Shown here: piece by piece, positions 28,001 to 48,241 of the stretch
Position numbering within the stretch: position 1 is the stretch's first letter
Layout of the letters: every line of letters begins with the position of its first letter
Assembly (NCBI GenBank): GCA_030836785.1
Contig: JAUPLT010000229.1
Span: 1 to 56,111 of the forward strand
Reading direction: 5' to 3'
Length of the DNA stretch: 56,111 bases
DNA from: Actinomycetota bacterium
GTDB lineage: Bacteria > Actinomycetota > Actinomycetes > Mycobacteriales > Mycobacteriaceae
Notes under the pieces: generated by a model
Seen by the model: only the letters and a program-made list of their open reading frames with translations
What the model was told of the DNA's origin: nothing
Databases searched by the model: none
Program-made: the position numbers and the translations under genes

Positions 28001-28416
28001 AACTCCTTGTACGAGAGCAGCAGGATCGCAATAGCGGCGAGGTGGAGGGCAAACCCGAGGAGTTCGCCAACCTGCTCCAGCCTCGTGACGTCGCGCTGGA
28101 TCAGGCCGACAACGTCGAAACCCACCGCCACCAGCAGGTTCGCCAGCAGCACCCACCAGGCGATCCGTTTGCGGGCCACCAGTGCGCCGGCCAGGATCGC
28201 CACCGCGAACGCCCAGGCGAAGCTGGTGTCCGGGAAGTTGAACAGGTAGTTGTCGATGAACTCGCGGGGGACTTTGGTGAGGTGCCGGATCGTCGAGGAG
28301 ATGCTCGACAGCAGCGAGGCGCCCGCGATCACCCCGAGCAGCCAGCCCGCCGCGGCCGGAACCCAGTGCAGCCGGCCGGTCATCGCTGCCGTCGTCGGTG
28401 CGGTCGTCGTTGCCAT
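25024..28416 (-). CDS. lysX: Bifunctional lysylphosphatidylglycerol synthetase / lysyl-tRNA synthetase LysX
   Basis: N-terminal polytopic region plus MprF-like domain fused to class II LysRS ([36 protein letters not shown]). Start at ATG 28416 preferred. Confidence 0.95.
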   Translation of the reverse strand: MATTTAPTTAAMTGRLHWVPAAAGWLLGVIAGASLLSSISSTIRHLTKVPREFIDNYLFNFPDTSFAWAFAVAILAGALVARKRIAWWVLLANLLVAVGFDVVGLIQRDVTRLEQVGELLGFALHLAAIAILLLSYKEFWAKVRRGALFRAAGVLVAGNIIGILLAWGLLTLFPGSLQPGYRLPYAINRVSGFALATADFFVGKPHGFINALMGLFGALALMAAVVVLFLSQRADNALTGEDESAIRGLLEVYGKNDSLGYFATRRDKSVIFAASGRAAITYRVEAGVCLASGDPVGDPRAWPAAIEAWQELCLAYGWAPGVMGASSTGAQAFREAGLSALQLGDEAILYPDKFHLSGPDMRAVRQAVTRARRSGLTVRMRRHRDLTAEQMAEVINRADAWRDTETERGFSMALGRLGDPADGDCLLVEAVQGGDQDDTRDDSNDGAGGTVVGMLSLVPWGPNGLSLDLMRRSPSSPNGTVELMVSELLQQADTVGVSRVSLNFAMFRSAFEQGSALGAGPVARLWRALLVFFSRWWQLETLYRSNMKYQPQWVPRYACYEDTRLIPRVGVASVIAEGFLVLPFSRRGKQHTGHHSAVPHELAASGVLHADGTAPTLPADSTPTQAGTEPDEHRLPEQVRVRMAKLKALQDRGVDAYPVGQPPTHTVAQALTAADEDGVTVAGRVLRTRDYGGVTFAQLRDWSGDIQLLLDRSELDADDGGQAGDCADPGQGSEDFAEVDLGDLIEASGRMGYSRNGTRSLLVQRWRLLGKCLRPLPDKRKGLTDPEARVRSRYVDLVVNPVARDLIRARSDILRSIRETLFGKDFLEVETPILQQIHGGANARPFQTHINAYDLDLYLRIAPELYLKRLCVGGVERVFELGRAFRNEGVDFSHNPEFTLLEAYQAHADYLVWVDGCRELIQNAAAAANGSMVVMHRREDGSLEPVDISGQWTVKTVHDAVSEALGEQIGPETGLAELRRRCDAARVPYLSHWDSGAVVLELYERLVEEHTQAPTFYLDFPTSVSPLTRPHRSRAGVAERWDLVAWGVELATAYSELTDPVEQRRRLLQQSMLAAGGDQEAMELDEDFLQAMEYGMPPTGGMGMGVDRVVMLITGRSIRESLPFPLAKPR

Positions 28417-28485
28417 AGGGGGCCAGGATATTCGGCGCGGGTCAGTCCGGCCCGGTGGACGTGCCACCGGGCCGGCGAATGTCGC

Positions 28486-28836
28486 CTACTCGACGGGGCC
28501 GGTGTACTTCTCGCCCGGGCCGGCACCCGGCGCATCGGGAAAGGCGCTGCCCTCACGGAAGGCCTGTTGCAGCGCCCGGACGCCGTCGCGAAGCGGCCCG
28601 GCGTGCACCCCGAGATCCGGATTGGCGGCGGTGACCAAGCCGGCCAGTGCGGTGATCAGACGTCGAGCCTCATCAAGATCACGATGCGCGCTGGCGTCGG
28701 GGTCGGCGTCTGCCAGCCCGAGTTTCTCCGCCGCCGCGCTCATGAGCATCACCGCCGCCCGGGTGATGACCTCGACGGCGGGCACGTCGACCAGATCGCG
28801 AACGGTGTCATTGGGGCTGCTGGGATTCTCCGGCAC
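28486..28836 (-). CDS. DUF1844 family protein
   Basis: VRDLVDVPAVEVITRAAVMLMSAAAEKLGL...DLDEARRLITALAGLVTAA; conserved position divergent from infC. Confidence 0.85.
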   Translation of the reverse strand: MPENPSSPNDTVRDLVDVPAVEVITRAAVMLMSAAAEKLGLADADPDASAHRDLDEARRLITALAGLVTAANPDLGVHAGPLRDGVRALQQAFREGSAFPDAPGAGPGEKYTGPVE

Positions 28837-29038
28837 GCCTGTTAGACTCCCACGTACGACCGTCCCGGCTCACGCCAGGACAACAAGAGGAGTCCCACTC
28901 CCACCGCTGGCCGTCGAGAAGCCTTACCGGCATCTCAGCACTGGTACAACGGTCCGGTCGCGGATATCTCGGTATCCGTCCTGCGCGCCGCGCAGGCGAC
29001 GTTCGTCACATGGCGCCCGTTGTGACCGGTCGGCTTTG

Positions 29039-29059
29039 GGCCCTGCCACGTGCAGGGCC
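29039..29059 (+). promoter_or_regulatory. Attenuator/terminator-like hairpin in the infC leader
   Basis: GGCCCTGC-CACGT-GCAGGGCC followed by TTT, 8-bp perfect stem, in the ~280-nt leader upstream of infC. Confidence 0.55.
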
Positions 29060-29131
29060 TTTCCGCTGGTGTGGTGTCTTCCCCGGGTTGTCCCAACGGT
29101 CTGAGGAGATAACGCCAACCAGGGAGGCCAC

Positions 29132-29740
<609 letters not shown>

Positions 29741-29776
29741 TTTCAGGTACGACCACCGAGAAGAACTGAGGAACAG

Positions 29777-29971
29777 ATGCCCAAGGCAAAGACCCACAGC
29801 GGTGCCAGCAAGCGGTTCCGCCGCACCGGCACCGGAAAGATCGTGCGGCAGAAGGCGAATCGCCGCCATCTGCTCGAGCACAAGCCGTCGCGCCGGACCC
29901 GTCGCCTGGACGGCCGCACCGAGGTGGCCGCCAACGACGTCAAGCGCGTCAACAAGCTGCTCAACGGCTGA
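29777..29971 (+). CDS. rpmI: 50S ribosomal protein L35
   Basis: [44 protein letters not shown]. Confidence 0.98.
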   Translation: MPKAKTHSGASKRFRRTGTGKIVRQKANRRHLLEHKPSRRTRRLDGRTEVAANDVKRVNKLLNG

Positions 29972-30027
29972 TCACCCCGCCGTCAGGCACCCCGACTTTC
30001 TGACACCGACGAGAAGAGGAACACCCC

Positions 30028-30417
30028 ATGGCCCGCGTGAAACGCGCCCTCAACGCCCAGAAGAAGCGGCGGACAGTCCTCAAGGCATCCAAGGGCTACC
30101 GTGGCCAGCGCTCCCGGCTGTACCGCAAGGCCAAAGAGCAGCAGTTGCATTCGCTCAACTACGCCTACCGTGACCGGCGTGCCCGCAAGGGCGAGTTCCG
30201 CAAGCTGTGGATCTCCCGGATCAACGCCGCGGCCCGCGCCAACGACATCACTTACAACCGGTTGATCCAGGGCCTCAAGGCTGCCGGTGTGGAGGTGGAT
30301 CGCAAGAACCTCGCTGAGATCGCTGTCAGCGACCCGGCGGCATTCACCGCGTTGGTCGAGGTGGCCCGCGCCGCCCTGCCCGAGGATGTGAACGCCCCGT
30401 CCGGTGAGGCTGCGTGA
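30028..30417 (+). CDS. rplT: 50S ribosomal protein L20
   Basis: [38 protein letters not shown]. Confidence 0.98.
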   Translation: MARVKRALNAQKKRRTVLKASKGYRGQRSRLYRKAKEQQLHSLNYAYRDRRARKGEFRKLWISRINAAARANDITYNRLIQGLKAAGVEVDRKNLAEIAVSDPAAFTALVEVARAALPEDVNAPSGEAA

Positions 30418-31202
30418 CGGTTCCGCTCACTGAGCGGTCCTCCACAGTCACTGGCGCGGCCAAGCTGCAACGCCGTTCCGAGCGCGTCGCCGCAGGCCGA
30501 TTTCTGGCCGAAGGCCCCAATCTGGTCGAGGCGGCGGCTCGGCATGGTGTCGTCGACCGGGTCTTCGCCACCGAGGTGGCCGCTCTGCGGTACGCCCCCT
30601 TGTTGCGCGGTCTTGCCGTCGTTACCGTCACCGACCGGGCCATGAAGGCGCTGTCCGAGACCGTGACACCCGCCGGCCTGGTCGCCGTTTGCCGGATTCC
30701 TGACGGACGGCTTGACGACATCCTGGCCGCTGGTCCGTCGCTCATCGTGGTCGCAGTGGATGTGGCCGATCCGGGCAATGCCGGAACGCTGATCCGGCTG
30801 GCCGACGCGATGGGCGCCGCTGCGGTGATCTTCGCCGGTGACGCCGTTGATCCCTTCAACGGAAAGTGCGTGCGCGCCTCCGCCGGCAGCATCTTCGCGG
30901 TCTCAATCCTGGGGGAGAAGGACACCGCCGGGCTGATCGGTGGCCTCCGCGGGGCTGGCCTGCAGGTGCTGGCAACCACTCTGGACGGGGAGTTGACCCT
31001 CGACGATGCCGAGTCGGTCCTGGCCGGCCCAACCGCATGGTTGTTCGGGCCCGAGGCGCACGGCCTGTCCGAGGGGGTTGCGGCCGCGGCCGACCATCGC
31101 ATCGTCATCCCGATGTCGGGCGGTGTGGACAGTCTGAATGTGGCTGCCGCAGCGGCCATCTGCCTGTACCAGAGCGCGAAAGCCCAACGTAGCCGAGGTT
31201 AG
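30414..31202 (+). CDS. tsnR: TrmH/SpoU family RNA 2'-O-methyltransferase (TsnR-like)
   Basis: [52 protein letters not shown] motifs; GTGA overlap with rplT. Confidence 0.92.
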   Translation: MTVPLTERSSTVTGAAKLQRRSERVAAGRFLAEGPNLVEAAARHGVVDRVFATEVAALRYAPLLRGLAVVTVTDRAMKALSETVTPAGLVAVCRIPDGRLDDILAAGPSLIVVAVDVADPGNAGTLIRLADAMGAAAVIFAGDAVDPFNGKCVRASAGSIFAVSILGEKDTAGLIGGLRGAGLQVLATTLDGELTLDDAESVLAGPTAWLFGPEAHGLSEGVAAAADHRIVIPMSGGVDSLNVAAAAAICLYQSAKAQRSRG

Positions 31203-31358
31203 CCGCTGGGGATCCGTCGCCGGGCAGCCAGGAGTTGCAGCCGGGCGATGGCTTGGCTCGGTTCTCGGCGAAGAGTGCGGCGAATGGGCAGCGGTCCCAG
31301 CCGCGGCCGATGAAGCTTCCAGAGCGCGTGCGGGCCTCGATGCGCTTACGCTTGGCCC

Positions 31359-32255
31359 GTGGTGGAGGTCGAGCCGGTCGAGGAGCAGAACGTCGACAAG
31401 GGCGGTGCCGCGGCGCGGATCTCCGCCTGGCTGCGCGAAACAAACCACAGCCCGGAGGTGGTCGCCGCAATCCGCCGCGCCCGCCGTGCACTGCCCGGCG
31501 ATCCCGACTTCGGCGATCCGTTGTCAACGGCCGGTGACGGTGGCCCGCAGGCCGCCGCCCGCGCCGCCGATCGACTGATCCGCGACCGCAGCGTTGCGAC
31601 GAGGGAGGTGGGGCTGGCCGGCCTACAGCTCTGGCAAGCGCTCACCGAACGATTATCGGGCCAGCCGGCCAACCCCGAGTTGACCATCGTCTTCACCGAC
31701 CTCGTCGGATTTTCGGATTGGTCGCTCAAGGCCGGCGACGAGGCGACCCTGCGACTGCTGCGCAAGGTCGCCGAGGCCGCTGAGACGCCGATGCTGGATG
31801 CCGGCGGTCGCATCGTGAAACGTATGGGCGACGGGATCATGGCGACTTTCCTCGACGCCGGCACAGCGGTCCGGGCCACCCTGACCGCCCAAGATGCCGT
31901 GACGGGTGTCGACGTTGACGGCTATACGCCCCGGATGCGGGCCGGCGCCCACACCGGGCGGCCCCAGCGCATCGGCGCGGACTGGCTGGGAGTCGACGTC
32001 AACATCGCGGCGCGGGTCATGGAACGAGCCAGCAACGGCGGCTTGATCGTCTCGGAGACGACGCTGCACGCGATCGCCGAAGAGGAGTTGGCGGCGCTGG
32101 GGGTGACGGTGAAGCGCGTTCGCCGTCAGGTGTTCGCACCGCGTCAACAGGGCGTACCCGCGGACTTGGTGATGTACCGGCTCAAGACCCGCGCGGGCGC
32201 TTCCGGTTCCGGCGATACCGACGAACCCGATGATGCCGACGAGAACCCGGCGTGA
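31359..32255 (+). CDS. Class III adenylate/guanylate cyclase (Rv1647-like)
   Basis: TIVFTDLVGFSDWSLKAGDEATLRLLRKV, GGRIVKRMGDGIMATF, GVDVNIAARVMERA. Confidence 0.9.
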   Translation: MVEVEPVEEQNVDKGGAAARISAWLRETNHSPEVVAAIRRARRALPGDPDFGDPLSTAGDGGPQAAARAADRLIRDRSVATREVGLAGLQLWQALTERLSGQPANPELTIVFTDLVGFSDWSLKAGDEATLRLLRKVAEAAETPMLDAGGRIVKRMGDGIMATFLDAGTAVRATLTAQDAVTGVDVDGYTPRMRAGAHTGRPQRIGADWLGVDVNIAARVMERASNGGLIVSETTLHAIAEEELAALGVTVKRVRRQVFAPRQQGVPADLVMYRLKTRAGASGSGDTDEPDDADENPA

Positions 32256-32305
32256 AGTTCGCCACGTGAAATTCGGCACGTGAAATTCGGCACGTGAAAT
32301 TCGCC
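32252..32305 (+). repeat. 14-bp tandem repeat: GTGA-linked micro-ORF array between the cyclase and the membrane protein
   Basis: GTGAARTTCGSCAC units starting at 32252, 32266 and 32280, with the fourth copy supplying the start of the downstream gene at 32294. Confidence 0.95.
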
Positions 32306-33069
32306 ATAGTCTGGCTGCTCACCCAGATCGGCCGGGTCAAGGTGACCGTGACGTACGCCACGGCACTCGTCGTGATGGCTGTGATGCTCCGCCGGCTCGG
32401 CCCGGGCAGCAGACAGGAAGTGATTCAGCACGCCAGCACCAACCTGCACAATCTGGCGGACGGCAGCTTCACCACTCTCATCGACAGCGCATTCATCACC
32501 CAGTCCGAATACATCCATATCTGGCTCCCGGGTCTGGTCGCGTTGCTCGCGCTCGCCGAATTGCTGTGGCGGAGTCGACGACTGGTGGTGGCTTTCGCGG
32601 TCGGCCATGTCGGCACCACGCTGGTCGTCGCGGTCGGAATCGCGGCCGCGCTGCGGGCCGGGCTCGTTGAGGGGTCCATCGCCGACGCCGCCGATGTCGG
32701 TATGAGCTACGGGGCCGTCGCCGTGCTGGGCACCCTCACCACCGCCTTGCCGCGGCGATGGTCCGCGGCGTGGGCCGGTGGCTGGCTGGCGTTGGCTGCA
32801 GGCTCCGTGCTGGCCAGCGGGGGAGACTTCACGACTATCGGACACGCGGTGGCGCTGATGATCGGAATGACGGTCGGCACCCGGTTCGGAGAGCCGAGTC
32901 CGTGGACCTCGACCCGCTACGGGTTGCTCGTCGCGGCAAGCGCGTTCGGCTACCTCATGATCTGCTTCGGATACCTGTCCCTCGGCGCCTCCGCCGCGAT
33001 CGGTGCGCTCGGTGCGGTGCTGGGAACGGCGGTGCTGGGAACGGCTTTGTCATTCGCCCGGCGGCCGGC

Positions 33070-35885
<2,816 letters not shown>

Positions 35886-35886
<1 letters not shown>

Positions 35887-38381
35887 TGAAGCTTCCCTAC
35901 AGTTGGCTGCGTGAGGTGGTCCAGGCCGGGGCTCCGGGGTGGGACGTCAGCCCCGATGACCTCGAGCAGGCGCTGATCCGGGTCGGCCACGAGGTCGAGG
36001 ACATCATCCGACTCGGCCCGGTAAGCGGGCCGCTCTCGGTCGGACGGGTGACCGGCATCGAGGAACTCACCGAGTTCAAGAAGCCCATCCGCGCCTGCAC
36101 GGTCGACGTGGGGGCGGGCCTGGATCGCGATATTGTTTGCGGCGCAACCAACTTCACGGTGGGCGATCTGGTGGTGGTGGCCCTGCCGGGCGCGGTCCTG
36201 CCCGGCGATTTCGCGATCGCCAGCCGAACCACATACGGCCGGACCTCCGACGGCATGATCTGCTCGGCCGCCGAACTGGGCCTTGGTGCCGATCATTCCG
36301 GCATCCTGGTGCTGCCGCCCGGGACCGAAGCCCCCGGGGCAGACGCCACCGCGGTCCTCGGCCTCGATGACGTCGTGTTCGACCTGGCCGTCACCCCGGA
36401 CCGCGGCTACTGCATGTCGGTGCGCGGTATCGCCCGCGAGATCGCCTGCGCCTATGACCTGGAATTCGTCGATCCCGCCGACACCGTGACGCCGCTGCCC
36501 TCCACCGGCCCGGCGCTGCCGGTGCGTGTCGAGTCCGGCACCGGGGTCAGCAGGTTCGCCCTGCGCCCGGTCACCGGAATCGACCCGCGGGCGCTGTCGC
36601 CGTGGTGGCTGCGGCGACGGCTGATGCTGTCCGGTATCAGGCCGATCTCACCGGCCGTCGACGTGACGAACTACGTCATGCTCGAACTGGGACATCCGAT
36701 GCACGCCCACGACAGCAGCCGGATTCACGGGGACTTCACCGTCCGGTTCGCCCGAACGGGAGAGACCGTCATCACACTCGATGACATCGAACGCAAGCTC
36801 GACCCGGCCGATGTCTTGATCGCCGATGAGGTCGCCGTAGCGGCGATCGGCGGTGTGATGGGAGCAGGCACGACTGAGATCGACCAGGTCACCACTGACG
36901 TACTCCTGGAGGCGGCCGTCTGGGATCCCGCGGCGGTGTCGCGCACGATCCGGCGGTTACATCTGGTCAGCGAGGCCGGCCGACGCTACGAACGCAGTGT
37001 GGATCCTGCGATATCCGTCGCGGCCGTCGACCGCTGCGCAGCCCTGCTCGCCGAGATCGCCGGCGGGACAGCGCAGCCCACCCTCACCGACTGGCGGGGG
37101 GATCCACCGCGGGACGACTTCGCACCGGCTCCGGTACGAATGGCCGTCGACCTGCCCGACCGCATCGCCGGTGTGACCTACCCCGACGGTGCCACGATGA
37201 GCAGGCTGACCCAGATCGGCGCCCGAGTGACGGCCGCAAACGATGCGGCGGAACTGATTGTCATCCCGCCGAGTTGGCGACCAGATCTGGTCCAGCCCGC
37301 CGACCTGGTGGAGGAGGTGCTACGTCTCGAGGGCCTCGACGTGATCCCGTCCGAACTTCCGAAGGCACCACCCGGCCGCGGGTTGACCGCCGGCCAACGC
37401 CGCCGACGGGCCGTCGGCAAGTCGCTGGCGCTGACAGGATTCGTCGAAGTGCTGCCCACCCCGTTCCTGCCGAGCGGGGTCTTCGACCATTGGGGTCTGG
37501 CCGCCGACGACCCACGCCGGAACACCACGAAGGTGCTCAATCCGCTCGAGGCAGACCGTCCCGAGTTGGCCACCACACTGCTGCCCGCCCTGCTGGAAGC
37601 GCTGGCGCGCAACGTTTCCCGCGGTTTCGGAGACGTGTCGCTGTTCTCCCTCGCCCAGGTGGTGCATCCCACATCACGAACGCGGCCGGTCGAACTGATC
37701 CCGACCCACCGCAAACCCACCGAAGCCGAGATCGCGGACCTCAATCAATCCCTGCCGGACCAGCCGGTGCATATCGGGGTCGTCCTCACCGGCCTGCGGG
37801 AGCCCCGCGGCCCCTGGGGTCCGGGCCGGCCGGTGGAGGCGGCGGACGCGTTTGAAGCGGTTCGGGTCATCGCCCGTGCCTGCGGCGTCGAGGTGACATT
37901 GCGGGCCGTCCAGCACCTGCCCTGGCATCCTGGGCGCTGCGCGGAGGTGATCGTCGGCGGCGACGTGGTCGGTCACGCCGGGCAGTTACACCCGGCGGCG
38001 ATGGAGCGCAGCGGCCTGCCGAAGGGCACCTGCGCCGTGGAATTGAACCTCGACGCCATCCCGCTGATCGAACGCCTTGCCGCACCTCGGGTTTCGCCGT
38101 TCCCGGCGGTGTTCCAGGATCTCAGCCTGGTGGTGGATGCCGGTGTCGCGGCCCAGTCGGTCATCGACGCAGTCCGGGCAGGTGCCGGTGAACTGCTCGA
38201 GGACATCACACTGTTCGACGTCTACACCGGACCGCAGGTCGGCGAGGGCCGGAAGTCGCTGACCTTGGCGATGCGCTTCCGGGCTGCAGACCGCACACTG
38301 ACCGAGGACGAGGCCAGCGCCGCACGGGACGCCGCGGTCGCCCGGGCCGGCGAACTCTTCGGCGCGCAGCTCCGGGGGTAG
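35886..38381 (+). CDS. pheT: Phenylalanyl-tRNA synthetase beta subunit
   Basis: [12 protein letters not shown]; tRNA-binding, B3/B4 and FDX-ACB domains; TGATG overlap with pheS. Confidence 0.97.
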
Positions 38382-40698
<2,317 letters not shown>

Positions 40699-40702
<4 letters not shown>

Positions 40703-41555
40703 CGTCTCAGGCCACCCTGCTCGCCAACACCCTGCCGAAGATCGCTGCGTTGCGCGATAAGACTGTCGTGGTCAAGTACGGCGGCAACGCGATGACTGAC
40801 GACACCCTCAAAAGGGCCTTCGCCGACGATATGGTCTTTCTGCGCCACGTCGGAGTCCGGCCGGTCGTCGTCCACGGCGGCGGCCCGCAGATCAGCGCCA
40901 TGCTTAGACGACTGGGTGTCGAGGGCGAGTTCCGGGGCGGCTTCAGGGTCACCACTCCCGAGGTGCTCGACGTCGCACGAATGGTGCTTTTCGGTCAGGT
41001 CGGACGTGAACTGGTGAACCTGATCAATGTGCACGGGCCGTACGCGGTGGGCCTCACCGGCGAGGACGCCCGTACTTTCACCGCTGTACGACGCACCGTC
41101 GCCGTCGACGGGATACCCACCGACCTGGGCCTGGTCGGCGATGTCGACCACGTCGACACGACGCTGCTGACCGATCTGCTCGACGGCGGGCGCATCCCGG
41201 TGGTGTCGACAATCGGGCCCGACAGCGACGGTGCGGTGTACAACATCAACGCCGACACCGCGGCGGCGGCGGTCGCCGAGGCGTTGAACGCCGAGACGCT
41301 GCTGATGCTCACCGACGTCGAAGGCCTGTACACCCGTTGGCCCGACCGGACGTCCCTGGTCAGTCGGATCGACATCGACGCACTGACCCAACTCCTCCCG
41401 ACTCTCGAGGAAGGCATGGTGCCCAAGATCGAGGCATGTCTGCGCGCGGTGCGGGCCGGGGTGCCGAGCGCACACGTCATCGACGGACGGGTCCCGCACT
41501 GCGTACTGGCCGCACTGTTCACCGATGACGGGTCCGGCACCACGGTGGTCGGCGA

Positions 41556-41559
<4 letters not shown>
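40699..41559 (+). CDS. argB: Acetylglutamate kinase
   Basis: [48 protein letters not shown]. Confidence 0.97.
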
Positions 41560-43738
<2,179 letters not shown>

Positions 43739-43742
<4 letters not shown>

Positions 43743-44233
43743 CCCGCACTTCGGAGACCACCAGAGCGGGACGACAGGCCCGAATCGTGGCACTCCTGTC
43801 CAACCGCCCCGTGCACAGCCAGAGCGAGTTGGCCGCCTTGTTGGCGGACGAGGGCATCGAGGTGACTCAGGCCACCCTGTCACGCGACCTGGAGGAACTC
43901 GGTGCGGTGAAACTGCGCGGCGCCGACGGTGGCGTTGGCACCTACGTGGTCCCCGAGGACGGCAGCCCGGTGCGCGGCGTCGCCGGCGGCACCGAACGGA
44001 TGTCCCGTCTCCTCGGGGAACTGCTGGTGTCCACCGACGCAAGCGCAAACCTGGCGGTGCTGCGGACCCCGCCGGGAGCCGCGCACTACCTGGCCAGCGC
44101 CATCGACCGGGCCGCCCTTCCGGAGGTGGTCGGCACGATAGCGGGCGACGACACCGTGGTCGTTGTCGCCCGCGAACCCATGACAGGTGCACAATTGGCC
44201 GCCAGGTTCGAGTCGATTCGCCGATCCGCCTGA
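43739..44233 (+). CDS. argR: Arginine repressor
   Basis: N-terminal wHTH ([33 protein letters not shown]) and C-terminal oligomerisation domain. Confidence 0.96.
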
Positions 44234-44242
44234 CGACGTAAC

Positions 44243-44305
44243 GAGCGCAGTGAAGCAACGAGAACGAGCGCAGTGAAGCAACGAGAAGGAGTAACCGATG
44301 TCTGA
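44243..44305 (+). repeat. 23-bp tandem repeat: GTGA-linked micro-ORFs between argR and argG
   Basis: cgagcgcagtgaagcaacgagaa twice; GTG ORFs MKQRERAQ* (44250) and [10 protein letters not shown] (44273), the second ending inside the argG start (ATGTCTGA). Confidence 0.95.
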
Positions 44306-45496
44306 GCGTGTCATCCTCGCCTATTCCGGCGGACTGGACACTTCGGTGGCCATCAGCTGGATCGGCAAGGAGACCGGCCGCGAGGTGGTGGCCGTCGCCA
44401 TCGACCTCGGGCAGGGCGGCGAGGACATGGAGGTGGTCCGGCAGCGCGCCCTGGACTGCGGCGCAGTGGAGGCGGTGGTGGTCGACGCCCGCGACGAGTT
44501 CGCCGACGAGTACTGCCTGCCGGCCATCCAGTCCAACGCGCTTTACATGGACCGCTACCCGTTGGTGTCCGCGCTGAGCCGGCCGCTGATCGTCAAGCAT
44601 CTGGTCACCGCAGCTCGCGAGCACAGAGGTGGGATCGTCGCCCACGGCTGCACCGGCAAGGGCAACGACCAGGTTCGCTTCGAAGTCGGCTTTGCGTCGC
44701 TGGCACCGGATCTGGAGGTCCTCGCACCGGTCCGGGACTACGCCTGGACCCGCGAGAAGGCCATCGCCTTCGCCGAGGAGAACGCGATCCCGATCAACGT
44801 CTCCAAGCGCTCGCCGTTCTCGGTCGACCAGAACGTGTGGGGCCGGGCGGTGGAGACCGGGTTCCTGGAGCACCTTTGGAACGCGCCGACCAAGGACGTC
44901 TACGACTACACCGAGGATCCAACGCTCAACTGGAACACCCCCGATGAGGTCATCGTCGGGTTCGAGCGCGGGGTGCCGGTCAGCATCGACGAGCGTCCGG
45001 TGACGGTGCTGGAGGCCATCGTCGAACTCAACCGGCGTGCGGGCGCACAGGGTGTGGGCCGGCTGGACGTGGTGGAGGACCGGCTGGTGGGCATCAAGAG
45101 CCGCGAGATTTACGAGGCTCCCGGCGCCATGGTGCTGGTCACCGCCCACACCGAACTCGAGCACGTCACGCTGGAACGCGAACTCGGCCGGTTCAAGCGG
45201 CTGACCGACCAGCGCTGGGGCGAGCTGGTTTATGACGGGCTGTGGTTCTCGCCGCTGAAGACGGCACTGGAATCGTTCGTCGCCAAGACCCAGGAGCGGG
45301 TGAGCGGCGAGGTCCGGCTGGTGCTGCACGGCGGTCACATCGCGGTGAACGGACGCCGGAGCCCCGAATCTCTGTACGACTTCAACCTGGCCACCTACGA
45401 CGAGGGCGACAGCTTCGATCAGTCCGCGGCCAAGGGCTTCGTGCACGTTCACGGACTGTCCTCGAAGATCGCCGCCCGCCGGGACCTGGGCTTGTG

Positions 45497-45497
<1 letters not shown>
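44298..45497 (+). CDS. argG: Argininosuccinate synthase
   Basis: [46 protein letters not shown] aaggag. Confidence 0.98.
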
Positions 45498-46995
<1,498 letters not shown>

Positions 46996-46996
46996 C

Positions 46997-48241
46997 GTGG
47001 GCCCGAAGCGTGAGACACCCTCGGGTTACGCACTCTTCGGCCACCGGCAGTTCAGGAACCTCTGGGGCGCGAACCTGGTCCTGACGCTCGGCCTGGTGAT
47101 GCTCATGCTCGGGGCCTCCTGGACCATGACGTCGCTGACCGACGACCCCGTGCTGGTCAGCATGGTGCAGACAGTGATGAGTCTGCCGTTCGTGATCTTC
47201 GGCATACCGGTGGGTGTCGCCTCGGATTCCCTGGGCCATCGGACCCTGCTGCTGGCATCTCAGTTCTGGATGCTCACCGTCACCGGTCTGATGGGCGTCA
47301 TCGCCCTGACCGGGGGATGGGACTTCACCCCGGCGCTGCTGCTGTCGACGATGTTCCTCGTCGGCATCGGGGTGGTGGTCCAGCAGGCGGCCTGGAAGCC
47401 GTTTCTGCACAGCCTTGTTCCGGAGGACAAACTCGTCGCGGCGATATCGCTGAACTCCCTGAGCAACAAGATCTCCCAGACCCTCGGCCCGATTCTCGGC
47501 GGCTACCTGATGGGTGTGGCCGGGACGGCGGTGGTGCTGTTCACCAGAGCCGTCTCACACGTGGTGATGATCCTCGCGGTGCTGCGCGAATCGAAGCGCG
47601 CCCCGGCACTGGTCAGCGCTGAGAAGGTGGAGGGTCATTCACTGCGAGACGGCTGGAACACCCTGCGCCGCTCCAGACCACTGCACGGACCGATGGTCCG
47701 GTGCGCCCTGCTGATGGTTCCCTGTTCCGGGGTGCTGGCGCTGTTGCCACTTGAGGCCAAGGAGAACATCCAGACCGGAGCGATCGGCTACGGCGGGTTG
47801 CTGGCCGCGCTCGGGTTGGGCACGACCGTTGGGGTGTCGTTGATGCCGCTGCTGCAGAGCCGGATTCGGCTGAACCCGGTGTCGGGAGTCATGCTCGGGG
47901 TCTTCGCGCTCAGCACCCTCGGGATCAGCCAGTGGGACAGCATGCTGCTGGACGCCGCTTTCCTGTTCTTCTTCGGGTTCGCCTGGAGCGTGCTGAGCGT
48001 GAGTCACCAGTTCGCCGTGCAGGTTTCCGCCCCGAATGAGATGCGCGGCCTGATGACGTCGTTGTACGCCTTGGTGTTGCAGGGGTCGATGGCACTGGGC
48101 AGTCTCGGGTTCGGCGTGCTCGCCCAGCACACGGGGGTGAGCCGGAGCATCCTGATCGCCGGTGTCGTAGCGATGAGCGGTCTGCTCCTGGTCGGCGTCT
48201 ACCGGGTTCCCGACGCCGATCCCGAAGCATCAGCCGACTGA
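46997..48241 (+). CDS. MFS transporter
   Basis: 12-TM-like hydrophobic profile; start GTG 46997 two nt after the argH stop; similar to enterobactin-exporter-type MFS_3 proteins. Confidence 0.88.
   Translation: MGPKRETPSGYALFGHRQFRNLWGANLVLTLGLVMLMLGASWTMTSLTDDPVLVSMVQTVMSLPFVIFGIPVGVASDSLGHRTLLLASQFWMLTVTGLMGVIALTGGWDFTPALLLSTMFLVGIGVVVQQAAWKPFLHSLVPEDKLVAAISLNSLSNKISQTLGPILGGYLMGVAGTAVVLFTRAVSHVVMILAVLRESKRAPALVSAEKVEGHSLRDGWNTLRRSRPLHGPMVRCALLMVPCSGVLALLPLEAKENIQTGAIGYGGLLAALGLGTTVGVSLMPLLQSRIRLNPVSGVMLGVFALSTLGISQWDSMLLDAAFLFFFGFAWSVLSVSHQFAVQVSAPNEMRGLMTSLYALVLQGSMALGSLGFGVLAQHTGVSRSILIAGVVAMSGLLLVGVYRVPDADPEASAD

Noticed and set aside
27121-28845. 574-aa plus-strand ORF opposite lysX
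   Set aside because: Antisense of lysX with no coherent domain signature.
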